Positions 1-5,592 of a stretch of 5,745 nt of DNA are shown in pieces; within the stretch, counting starts at the first letter, position 1, and every line of letters begins with the position of its first letter. Under the pieces are notes generated by a model. That model saw only the letters and a list, made by a program, of their open reading frames with translations, was not told the origin of the DNA and did no database searches. The position numbers were made by a program, and so were the translations under genes. Source of the DNA: Gemmatimonadota bacterium (lineage in GTDB: Bacteria > Gemmatimonadota > Gemmatimonadetes > Gemmatimonadales > GWC2-71-9); contig QHTY01000032.1 of NCBI GenBank assembly GCA_003220985.1, positions 1 through 5,745 on the forward strand, given 5' to 3'.

Positions 1-2343
1 CAGGCGGAAGCGGTCGTGCTGCTTGAGCCGCGCCAGAGGATGGTCCCCGTTGCCCGGGGCGTCCTCGTCGCCCGAGTCGATGATGATCTCATCGGCCGTG
101 ACGCGCGTGACCACGCCGCCGCGGCGGGCGATCACGACGGCGCCGGAGTCGCGCGCGACTTTCTCCTCGAGCCCGGTGCCTACCAGCGGCGCCTGCGGGA
201 AGAGGAGCGGCACCGACTGCCGCTGCATGTTCGAGCCCATGAGCGCGCGGTTCGCGTCGTCATGCTCGAGGAACGGAATCAGGGCCGCGGCGATGGACAC
301 GAGCTGCTCCGGCGCCACGTCCATGAAGTCGATCTTGTTCGGCGGCAGCAATGGGTAGTCGTCCCGCTTGCGGCACAGCACCAGCTCGTCGGCGAAGCGG
401 CCGTCGGGCGTGAGGCGCGCATTGGCCTGCGCCACCGCGTATTCCTCTTCCTCGGACGCGGACAGCCAGCGCGTTTCGTCCGTGACCTTGCCGTCTTTCA
501 CGACGCGGTACGGCGTCTCGATGAACCCGAGCTCGTTGACGCGCGCGTAGCACGACAGGCTCGTGATGAGTCCGATGTTCGGACCTTCCGGCGTCTCGAT
601 CGGGCACATGCGGCCGTACTGGCTGTAGTGCACGTCGCGGACTTCGAAGCCCGCGCGCTCGCGCGTGAGCCCGCCCGGTCCGAGCGCCGAGAGCCGCCGC
701 TTGTGCGTCAGCTCGGCCAGCGGATTCGTCTGGTCCATGAACTGCGACAGCTGGGACGAGCCGAAGAACGCCTGAATGACGGCACTCACCGTGCGCGCAT
801 TCACGAGATCGTCGAGCGTGATCCGTTCGGGATCGTTGTTGATGCTCATCCGCTCCTTGATCAGCCGCGCCATGCGCGACAGACCGACCGAGAACTGGTT
901 GGCGATCAGCTCGCCGACCGAGCGCACGCGGCGGTTGCCGAGGTGGTCGATGTCGTCGGTATAGCCGCGGCCCTCGGACAGCTCGATCAAGTAGCGGATG
1001 ATCGCGATGAAGTCGTTCTCGGTCAGGACGGTGTTGTCCTTCGCCTCGTTCACTTTGAGGCGCTGGTTGATCTTGTAGCGGCCCACGCGCCCCAGGTCAT
1101 ACCGCTTGGGGTGGAAGAACAGCCGCTTCAGCGCTTCCCGCGCGGTCTCGATGTTCGGCGCCTCGCCGGGACGGAGCAGCGTGTAGATCTGCGCCAGCGC
1201 CTCGGCCTCGGTGTGCGTCGGGTCTTTGGCGAGCGTGTTCTTGATCAGCGGGGACTCGCTGCGGCCGGCGGGCAGCAGCACGTCGACCTTGGTCACGCCG
1301 GCCTTGAGCAGCTTCTTGCGCAGCGTGTCCGACAGCTCGCGCCCAGCCTCTCCGACGACTTCACCGTCGGGATCCGCGACGTCGAAGGCCAACACGTACT
1401 TGCTCGGCGCCTGCTGCGTCGTGGTCGGTTGCGCGTCCTCGCGCAGATCGAGCGACGTATAGCCGGCGAACACGCGCACCGCCGTGATGCCGGCGCGGCG
1501 GAACGCGTTGAAGCGCTCCAGCGTCAGCTCATCGCCCACGCGCGCGAGCGGCTCGCCCTTCTTGTTCTCGGGGTCCGGCACATCGGCGGCCAGCAGCGTG
1601 CCGAGCACCTCGCGCTTCTGGGCGCGGCCCTCGAGCTTGCCGGTGATGTCGATCTCCTTCACCGCGTAGAACAGCTTCAGGATATCGGCGTTCGTGCCGT
1701 AGCCGAACGCGCGCAGCAGCGCCGTCGCCGGGAACTTCTTCTTCTTGTCGATGTGGACGTAGATCACGTCGTGAATGTCGACCGTGAACTCGACCCACGA
1801 GCCGCGGAACGGAATGATCCGCGCCGAGAAGAGGCGCTGGCCGTTGGGGTGGATGCTCTCCTCGAACACGACGCCGGGGGAGCGGTGCAGCTGCGACACG
1901 ATGACGCGCTCGGCGCCGTTGATGACGAAGGTGCCGAGCGGCGTGAGAATCGGCAGCTCGCCGAGATAGACTTCCTTCTCGATGATGTTCTTGGGCCGCT
2001 TGGTCTTGGTGACCTCGCCGACCTCTTCCATCACCACGAGCTGCAGTGTCGCCTTGAGCGGCACCGAGTAGGTCATGTCGCGCTCGATGCACTCTTCGAC
2101 GGTGTATTTCGCCTCACCGAGCCCATACTTCACGAACTCGAGCGAGTAGTTGCCGTTCACGTCCTGGATCGGGAACAGGTCCTTGAAGACCCGCTCCAAT
2201 CCGACGTCGGAGCGCACGCCGTCCTTACCGTCCGGCTGCAGGAGCGATTGGAACGCGCGCGTCTGAATGTCGAGGAGATGGGGCATCGGCATGCCCGTCT
2301 CCAGTTTCGCAAACGAAAGCTGCGGTGACGTCTTAGTAGTCAT
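1..2343 (-). CDS. rpoB: RNA polymerase subunit beta, 5' part (C-terminal part lies beyond base 1)
   Basis: Beta subunit of DNA-directed RNA polymerase, which forms one side of the active-site cleft and carries the rifampicin pocket. I translated the minus strand from ATG 2343-2341 and found 781 codons open to the window edge with no stop. The beta family is about 1100-1400 residues, so roughly the last 40% is missing. Visible landmarks are the N-terminal FAKLETGMPMPHLLDIQTRA (about residues 10-30), the protrusion/lobe motif RSPGVVFEESIHPNGQ (around 170), YDLGRVGRYKINQRL (about 410-425), the rifampicin cluster (528-554) and CPIETPEGPNIGLI (about 580-593). Residue numbers run 21 ahead of E. coli at the rifampicin cluster. 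The start is supported by GAGG (2351-2354) upstream of ATG and by the family N-terminus. A 174-base structured spacer separates it from rplL. No frameshift or unusual insertion is seen. TTA and CTA are absent from the visible part, and TCA occurs only at Ser6. Confidence 0.98.
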   Translation of the reverse strand, partial: MTTKTSPQLSFAKLETGMPMPHLLDIQTRAFQSLLQPDGKDGVRSDVGLERVFKDLFPIQDVNGNYSLEFVKYGLGEAKYTVEECIERDMTYSVPLKATLQLVVMEEVGEVTKTKRPKNIIEKEVYLGELPILTPLGTFVINGAERVIVSQLHRSPGVVFEESIHPNGQRLFSARIIPFRGSWVEFTVDIHDVIYVHIDKKKKFPATALLRAFGYGTNADILKLFYAVKEIDITGKLEGRAQKREVLGTLLAADVPDPENKKGEPLARVGDELTLERFNAFRRAGITAVRVFAGYTSLDLREDAQPTTTQQAPSKYVLAFDVADPDGEVVGEAGRELSDTLRKKLLKAGVTKVDVLLPAGRSESPLIKNTLAKDPTHTEAEALAQIYTLLRPGEAPNIETAREALKRLFFHPKRYDLGRVGRYKINQRLKVNEAKDNTVLTENDFIAIIRYLIELSEGRGYTDDIDHLGNRRVRSVGELIANQFSVGLSRMARLIKERMSINNDPERITLDDLVNARTVSAVIQAFFGSSQLSQFMDQTNPLAELTHKRRLSALGPGGLTRERAGFEVRDVHYSQYGRMCPIETPEGPNIGLITSLSCYARVNELGFIETPYRVVKDGKVTDETRWLSASEEEEYAVAQANARLTPDGRFADELVLCRKRDDYPLLPPNKIDFMDVAPEQLVSIAAALIPFLEHDDANRALMGSNMQRQSVPLLFPQAPLVGTGLEEKVARDSGAVVIARRGGVVTRVTADEIIIDSGDEDAPGNGDHPLARLKQHDRFRL
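682..762 (-). other. rpoB: Rifampicin-resistance-determining region of rpoB (wild-type-like)
   Basis: This stretch encodes the beta segment equivalent to E. coli residues 507-533, here about 528-554, containing SSQLSQFMDQTNP followed by LAELTHKRRLSALG. The contact positions most often changed in resistant mutants keep the sensitive residue: Asp537 (E. coli 516; codon at 733-735), His547 (526), Arg550 (529) and Ser552 (531). Differences from E. coli such as Thr539 (N518) and Ala543 (S522) are at less critical sites. The downstream PEGPNIGLI segment is also standard. The inference is a rifampicin-sensitive enzyme. Numbering is from my own alignment by eye. Confidence 0.9.
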
Positions 2344-2376
2344 TCGAACCCTCAAGTAATGCAAAAGGCCCTGCCG

Positions 2377-2403
2377 CCCCCGCGCCCGGCTGCTGTGCGG
2401 GGG
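2377..2403 (-). promoter_or_regulatory. GC-only hairpin in the rplL-rpoB spacer
   Basis: Arms 2377-2383 and 2397-2403 are perfect inverted repeats (CCCCCGC in the transcript, then GCGGGGG), giving seven G-C pairs around a 13-base loop. In the transcript it ends about 33 bases before the rpoB start codon. A short UUUU run (2363-2366) lies about 10 bases past the stem, too far for a canonical intrinsic terminator. It could be a partial attenuator or pause site, or an RNA processing signal, as known between rplL and rpoB in E. coli. The structure is seen; the function is inferred. Confidence 0.45.
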
Positions 2404-2414
2404 AGGATGCTAGG

Positions 2415-2430
2415 GCTCGGAAAAGCGAGC
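2415..2430 (-). promoter_or_regulatory. Small hairpin in the rplL-rpoB spacer
   Basis: A five-pair perfect inverted repeat, GCTCG (2415-2419) and CGAGC (2426-2430), encloses a six-base loop that reads CUUUUC in the transcript. It sits between two stronger hairpins in the same spacer. Alone it is short enough to be chance. It is listed because it adds to the structured character of the spacer. No U-run follows it. Confidence 0.25.
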
Positions 2431-2481
2431 AGGTTGTAGTTAATCCGCGCATGTCGTAGAACCGAAGCGAGACTCGGGTTG

Positions 2482-2507
2482 GCCGCTGGACCCCCGTGGT
2501 CCAGGGC
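2482..2507 (-). promoter_or_regulatory. Hairpin just after the rplL stop codon, possible attenuator or processing site
   Basis: Arms CTGGACC (2486-2492) and GGTCCAG (2498-2504) pair perfectly around a five-base loop. Three more pairs (2482-2484 with 2505-2507) extend the stem across one bulged base at 2485, giving ten pairs in total. In the transcript it begins ten bases after the rplL stop. No U-tract follows, so it is not a standard Rho-independent terminator. Its position resembles the partial terminator and RNase III site that lower beta synthesis relative to L7/L12 in E. coli, which is the most natural reading but is inferred. Confidence 0.5.
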
Positions 2508-2517
2508 ACACTCGAGG

Positions 2518-2916
2518 CTACTTCAGTTCGACGACCGCGCCCTGCGCTTCGAGCTTCTTTTTGATTTCTTCCGCCTCCTGCTTGGACACACCTTCCTTCA
2601 CGGTCCCCGGCGCTCCTTCGACGAGATCCTTCGCCTCTTTCAGACCGAGGCTGGTGATCGCCCGAATCTCCTTGATCACCTGGATCTTCTTCTCGCCGCC
2701 CGCCTTCAGCACGACCGTGAACTCCGTCTTCTCCTCGACCGCCGGCGCGGCAGCTGCCGCTCCCGGAGCTGCGCCGCCCGCCGGTGCTGCTGCCGGAGCC
2801 GCGATCGTGACACCGAAGCGGCCCTTGAAGGCCTCGATCAGCTCCGCCAGCTCGAACACCGACATGTTGCCGATGGCTTCGAGGATATCGTCCTTACTCA
2901 TCGTTTGCGTCGCCAT
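2518..2916 (-). CDS. rplL: Large ribosomal subunit protein bL12 (L7/L12)
   Basis: L7/L12 is the multi-copy stalk protein of the 50S subunit that recruits and stimulates the translational GTPases (EF-Tu, EF-G, IF2, RF3). The product has 132 residues. Residues 1-36 are the dimerising N-terminal domain (MSKDDILEAIGNMSVFELAE), about 38-60 an Ala/Pro/Gly hinge, and 64-132 the factor-binding domain with the family signature KEIRAITSLGLKEAKDLVEG. The hinge and N-terminus are slightly longer than in E. coli (121 residues). ATG 2916-2914 shares its A with the rplJ stop (TAATG) and has AGGAG at 2924-2928, inside rplJ, at a good spacing. Met6 (2901) is a weaker alternative start. L12 is needed in several copies per L10, so this start must fire more often than that of rplJ. 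Confidence 0.98.
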   Translation of the reverse strand: MATQTMSKDDILEAIGNMSVFELAELIEAFKGRFGVTIAAPAAAPAGGAAPGAAAAAPAVEEKTEFTVVLKAGGEKKIQVIKEIRAITSLGLKEAKDLVEGAPGTVKEGVSKQEAEEIKKKLEAQGAVVELK

Positions 2917-3452
2917 TACTGTTCTCCTGCCCGTTTAGTTTTGAGAGCCTCGAGGGCACCCACCATCGCATACAGCAGTCCGTTCAGCACTCCCAGGAAT
3001 CCCGCCATGGGCGCCTGAAGGGCTCCACCCAGCTGCGCCAGCAGCTGAGTCTTCGAAGGCAACGCCGCCAGCGACTTCACCTGCGCCTGCGTGACCGGCT
3101 TGCCTTCGACCAGTCCAACCTTGATCGCCGGCTTCTCGAATTCCCTCGCGAAGTCGGTCAGCACCTTCGCGGCGCCGACCGGGTCCGCACCCGCGAGCAC
3201 CAGCGCGGTCGGGCCGGCCAGGAACGACTCGAGACCGCCGTCCTTCAACTGTTTTTCCGTCAGCGCGCGCCGCGCCAGCGTATTCTTCACGACCACGTAC
3301 TCGACGCCGACCGCGCGGAGGCGGCGACGCAGATCCGTGATGTGGGCCACGTTGAGGCCCGTGAAGTCGGTGACATAGATGGTTTCCGACTTGGCGACCT
3401 GCGTCGCCAGCGTCGCGACCATCTCCTGTTTCTGCGCTTTGGTCCGGTTCAC
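2916..3452 (-). CDS. rplJ: Large ribosomal subunit protein uL10
   Basis: L10 anchors L7/L12 dimers to the 23S rRNA at the base of the GTPase-associated stalk and is the usual autogenous repressor of its operon. The product has 178 residues. An N-terminal RNA-binding globular domain (TIYVTDFTGLNVAHITDLRR, about 24-43; VVKNTLARRAL, 54-64; SFLAGPTALV, 76-85) is followed by a long hydrophobic C-terminal helix (about 146-172) that holds the L12 dimers. The start is GTG 3452-3450, overlapping the rplA stop by four bases (GTGA). A weak GGGG lies six bases upstream. The next Met (residue 11) has AGGAG directly abutting it with no spacer and would shorten the conserved N-terminus, so GTG is preferred. 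It ends TAATG with rplL. The C-terminal helix is about ten residues longer than in B. subtilis as I recall that sequence. Confidence 0.97.
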   Translation of the reverse strand: MNRTKAQKQEMVATLATQVAKSETIYVTDFTGLNVAHITDLRRRLRAVGVEYVVVKNTLARRALTEKQLKDGGLESFLAGPTALVLAGADPVGAAKVLTDFAREFEKPAIKVGLVEGKPVTQAQVKSLAALPSKTQLLAQLGGALQAPMAGFLGVLNGLLYAMVGALEALKTKRAGEQ

Positions 3453-4141
3453 ACGTGGTACCCCGCGGGATCGACCCGCACACCCGGACCCATCGTGCTC
3501 GAGACCGTCACGGAACGGATGTAATGCCCCTTGGCGGCCGAAGGTTTCGCCTTCACGATCGCGTCCATGAACGCCTGCAGGTTCTCAGCGAGCTGCTGCG
3601 CCGAGAACGACTTCTTCCCGACGGCCGCGTGCACGATGCCGCTCTTGTCCACGCGGAATTCGATCTTGCCGGCTTTCAGCTCCTTGACCGCTTTCGTCAC
3701 GTCCATCGTGACGGTGCCCGCCTTCGGGTTCGGCATCAGCCCGCGCGGCCCGAGAACCTTTCCGAGCGCGCCCAGCTGCCCCATCACGTCGGGCGTAGCC
3801 ACGATGACGTCGGTGTCCAGCCAGCCCTCTTTGATCTTCGCGATGTACTCGATCCCCACGAAGTCGGCGCCGGCCGCTTCCGCCTCTTTGATTTTCTCTC
3901 CCTGCGCGATGACGAGCACGCGGATCGTCTTCCCCGTGCCGTGCGGCAGCGAGACGGTGCCGCGCACGATCTGGTCGGCGTGCTTGGGATCGACGCCCAG
4001 CCGCACCGCCACGTCCACCGATTCGTCGAACTTCGCGAACGCCGTGCTCTTCACGCTCTCGACCGCCGCGGCCGGTGCGTAGAGCTTGCGCGGCTCGAGC
4101 GTGCCGACGGCGGCCCGGTACTTCTTGCCGTGGGTGCGCAT
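3449..4141 (-). CDS. rplA: Large ribosomal subunit protein uL1
   Basis: L1 builds the mobile L1 stalk of the 50S subunit, which helps move deacylated tRNA out of the E site; in many bacteria it also represses its own mRNA. The product has 230 residues, close to the family norm of about 230-235. Domain I is split between the N-terminus (FAKFDESVDVAVRLGVDPKH, 35-54, then VRGTVSLPHGTGK, 59-71) and the C-terminus (GHYIRSVTVSSTMGPGVRVD, 205-224). Domain II lies between them with the signature GKVLGPRGLMPNPKAGTVT at 127-145. ATG 4141-4139 shares one base with the rplK stop (TGATG), and GGAAGG lies just upstream inside rplK. The frame is open further upstream, but that stretch is out-of-frame rplK. 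It ends with GTGA over the rplJ start. The C-terminal tail beyond AGYHV is a few residues shorter than in E. coli. Confidence 0.98.
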   Translation of the reverse strand: MRTHGKKYRAAVGTLEPRKLYAPAAAVESVKSTAFAKFDESVDVAVRLGVDPKHADQIVRGTVSLPHGTGKTIRVLVIAQGEKIKEAEAAGADFVGIEYIAKIKEGWLDTDVIVATPDVMGQLGALGKVLGPRGLMPNPKAGTVTMDVTKAVKELKAGKIEFRVDKSGIVHAAVGKKSFSAQQLAENLQAFMDAIVKAKPSAAKGHYIRSVTVSSTMGPGVRVDPAGYHV

Positions 4142-4566
4142 CAGCCTTCCACCACGAGGCCCATCGAGCGCGCCGTGCCCGCGATCATGTTGATCGCGCC
4201 TTCGAGATCCGTCGCGTTGAGATCCTGCATCTTGATCTCGGCGATCTTCTGGAGCTGGGCGCGGGTGACCTTGCCGACCTTCTCCCGGTTGGAGGTCGGT
4301 GAGCCCTTCTCGATGCCCGCTTCCTTCTTGAGCAGGACCGCGGCGGGCGGCGTCTTGGTGATAAACGTGAACGTGCGGTCCTTGTAGATCGTCACCACGA
4401 CGGGCGTGACCATCCCGGCCTGACTCGCGGTCTTCGCGTTGAACTGCTTCACGAAGTCCATGATGTTCACGCCGTGGGGGCCCAGCGCGGTGCCCACCGG
4501 CGGCGCCGGCGTCGCCTGCCCAGCCGGCACCTGCAGCTTGACGATTGCGGTAACTGGTTTGGCCAT
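4141..4566 (-). CDS. rplK: Large ribosomal subunit protein uL11
   Basis: L11 binds the 23S rRNA GTPase-associated centre (helices 43-44) with L10, contacts EF-G and EF-Tu, senses stalled ribosomes for RelA, and forms part of the thiostrepton pocket. The product has 141 residues, the family length. The N-terminal domain carries VKLQVPAGQATPAPPVG (9-25) and HGVNIMDFVKQFNAKT (31-46). The C-terminal rRNA-binding domain runs from about 72 with TPPAAVLLKKEAGI, KVGKVTRAQLQKIA and the terminal GTARSMGLVVEG. ATG 4566-4564 is preceded by GAGG (4572-4575). It is the first gene after the 50-base spacer downstream of nusG and overlaps rplA by one base. One oddity is residue 26, threonine (ACC codon) where most L11 proteins I know have proline in PPVGPALG. 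Confidence 0.98.
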   Translation of the reverse strand: MAKPVTAIVKLQVPAGQATPAPPVGTALGPHGVNIMDFVKQFNAKTASQAGMVTPVVVTIYKDRTFTFITKTPPAAVLLKKEAGIEKGSPTSNREKVGKVTRAQLQKIAEIKMQDLNATDLEGAINMIAGTARSMGLVVEG

Positions 4567-4616
4567 CGTTGCCTCTATTAGCGTCCGCTAGACGCGGACT
4601 CCCACGCATTCCGTGG
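4567..4616 (-). promoter_or_regulatory. nusG-rplK spacer with hairpins, candidate L1-binding leader
   Basis: This 50-base spacer is the only gap in the rpmG-rplL run. Three inverted repeats are visible: CCACG/CGTGG (4602-4606 with 4612-4616), GTCCGC/GCGGAC (4583-4588 with 4594-4599), and a competing GCGTC/GACGC (4581-4585 with 4591-4595). The transcript contains GUGGGAG (4605-4599) directly before the second stem, which resembles the 23S rRNA L1-stalk base as I remember it. L1 represses the rplK-rplA mRNA in E. coli through a site of this kind. I could not find a convincing closing outer helix, so an L1 site is only a candidate. No promoter is evident. Confidence 0.4.
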
Positions 4617-5162
4617 TTAGTGAGCCTTCAACTGCAAGTAATCCAGCTCCACCGATGTCGGCCTTCCAAACAAGGCGACCGACACCCGCACTTTGCCTTT
4701 GTCCGGCAGCACTTCCTGCACGGTCCCGCTGAATTCCGAGAACGGCCCTTCGGTGATCTCGACGACCTGGCCCACGAGGAACGGAATCGCCTCCGTGGGC
4801 TCTTCTTCCTTGATCGCCTCTTCCACGCCGAGCAGCCGGTTGACCTCATCCGGCCGCAGCGGCATCGGCAGGCGGCCGGTGCCGACGAACTTGATCACGC
4901 CCTGGATGCCGTTGATCGTGTGGATGGTCTCCTGATTCAGGTCCATCTCCACGAGCACATAGCCCGGGTAGATCTTCCGCTCGACGTTGACCTTCTTGCC
5001 GTTCTTGATCTCCACGACTTCCTGCGTGGGGACCAGCGCCTGCCGGATCGGCTTCTCCGCCTCGGCCCGGGTGTCTTCGCCGATGCGGCGCGCGATCAGC
5101 GAGCGCACCTTGTTCTCATGCCCCGCCGTCGTTTGAATCGCATACCAGCGCAGGTCCGGCAC
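4617..5162 (-). CDS. nusG: Transcription termination/antitermination factor NusG
   Basis: NusG binds the RNA polymerase clamp through its N-terminal domain, modulating pausing, and uses its C-terminal KOW domain to contact Rho or ribosomal S10. From GTG 5162-5160 it has 181 residues. The NGN domain spans about 1-105 (RWYAIQTTAGHENKV at 5-19; KIYPGYVLVEMDL at 63-75), then a charged linker (EEAIKEEEPTE), then KOW at 128-181 (GQVVEITEGPFSEFSGTVQE; SVALFGRPTSVELDYLQL). The start choice rests on GAGG (5171-5174) eight bases upstream of GTG 5162, on the TAGTG overlap with the secE stop, and on family length. An in-frame GTG at 5183 would add seven residues but has no ribosome binding site. Confidence 0.96.
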   Translation of the reverse strand: MPDLRWYAIQTTAGHENKVRSLIARRIGEDTRAEAEKPIRQALVPTQEVVEIKNGKKVNVERKIYPGYVLVEMDLNQETIHTINGIQGVIKFVGTGRLPMPLRPDEVNRLLGVEEAIKEEEPTEAIPFLVGQVVEITEGPFSEFSGTVQEVLPDKGKVRVSVALFGRPTSVELDYLQLKAH

Positions 5163-5428
5163 TAAAACAGCCTCGCGACCCACTGCACGAAGATTTTCTG
5201 GAACAGCACGTCCATGATCCCGATCGCGATGCCCAGAATCGTGACGAAAATGACGATGACGGTCGTCGCTTTCTTCAACTCATCGAACGTCGGCCACGTG
5301 ACTTTGCGCAGCTCGTTGCGCACGTCGCGCAGGAACTGAAAAAACCGACCAAGCCGGCCGGCCGGGCGAACCGCGGGTGCTCCAGCGCCCCCCGCCGGCC
5401 CGCCGCCCGTCAGGACTTCCGTCGCCAT
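5162..5428 (-). CDS. secE: Preprotein translocase subunit SecE
   Basis: SecE is the clamp subunit of the SecYEG channel in the inner membrane. The product has 88 residues and is the short single-span type rather than the three-span enterobacterial form. A Gly/Ala/Pro-rich N-terminus (about 8-24) is followed by an amphipathic segment with the conserved signature RNELRKVTWPTFDELKKAT (37-55), which lies along the cytoplasmic face, and then one transmembrane helix (about 57-77, VIVIFVTILGIAIGIMDVLF). ATG 5428-5426 overlaps the rpmG stop by one base (TAATG), with AAGGA inside rpmG nine bases upstream. Its own TAG overlaps the nusG GTG. Translation of rpmG, secE and nusG is therefore probably coupled. 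The N-terminal low-complexity tail is not conserved in the family. Confidence 0.97.
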   Translation of the reverse strand: MATEVLTGGGPAGGAGAPAVRPAGRLGRFFQFLRDVRNELRKVTWPTFDELKKATTVIVIFVTILGIAIGIMDVLFQKIFVQWVARLF

Positions 5429-5577
5429 TACTTCGATTCCTTGTGCGCCTGCTGCTTATTGCACCGCGGGCAAAACTTCTTCCACTCCGCCCGCTCGGGG
5501 TGCTTGCGCCTGTTTTTGGTCGTGAAATAGTTCCGACTCTTACAGACGGTGCACTCCATGATGATGTTCTCGCGCAT
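5428..5577 (-). CDS. rpmG: Large ribosomal subunit protein bL33, zinc-ribbon type
   Basis: L33 is a small protein of the 50S subunit near the E site. The product has 49 residues, the same length as the B. subtilis protein as I recall it. The sequence begins MRENIIMECTVCKSRNYF and continues TTKNRRKHPERAEWKKFC. Two CxxC pairs, Cys9/Cys12 and Cys36/Cys39, mark it as the zinc-binding C+ form; E. coli has the cysteine-free form. ATG 5577-5575 has GAGG (5585-5588) seven bases upstream. Met7 is in frame but has a poorer ribosome binding site, and the family N-terminus supports the first ATG. It overlaps secE by TAATG. No tRNA-Trp gene lies on either side, although some bacteria carry one in this neighbourhood. 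The ribosome binding site sits just past a large hairpin. Confidence 0.95.
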   Translation of the reverse strand: MRENIIMECTVCKSRNYFTTKNRRKHPERAEWKKFCPRCNKQQAHKESK

Positions 5578-5592
5578 CTATAGTCCTCGGTT

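Noticed and set aside
1529..2092. A 187-codon minus-strand frame inside rpoB, and similar plus-strand frames over rplL, rplJ, rplA, rplK and nusG
   Set aside because: These are composition-driven shadows of genes fully supported by family motifs. Their translations are low-complexity Arg/Ser/Ala-rich.
16..2328. A 770-codon open frame on the plus strand opposite rpoB
   Set aside because: It lies in the codon-on-codon antisense register. It stays open only because rpoB here avoids TTA, CTA and TCA; it ends where rpoB Ser6 uses TCA. Its translation is Arg/His/Leu/Ala-rich with no recognisable domain, whereas the minus strand reads as unmistakable RpoB.
2420..2480. Possible promoter for rpoB (TTCGGT, 17 bases, TTAACT on the minus strand)
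   Set aside because: The -35 element matches the sigma-70 consensus poorly and the -10 only moderately; such matches are expected by chance in a spacer of this size.
2511..2516. CTCGAG palindrome after the rplL stop
   Set aside because: A six-base palindrome is trivial in sequence of this GC content and has no supporting context.
4142..4609. Upstream in-frame extension of rplA to a 386-codon reading frame
   Set aside because: The added stretch is rplK read out of frame and resembles no protein. L1 has its family length from ATG 4141, which overlaps the rplK stop and has its own ribosome binding site.
5163..5183. Alternative nusG start at GTG 5183
   Set aside because: It has no Shine-Dalgarno sequence and would add seven unconserved residues read over the secE 3' end. 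GTG 5162 has GAGG at eight bases and the TAGTG overlap.
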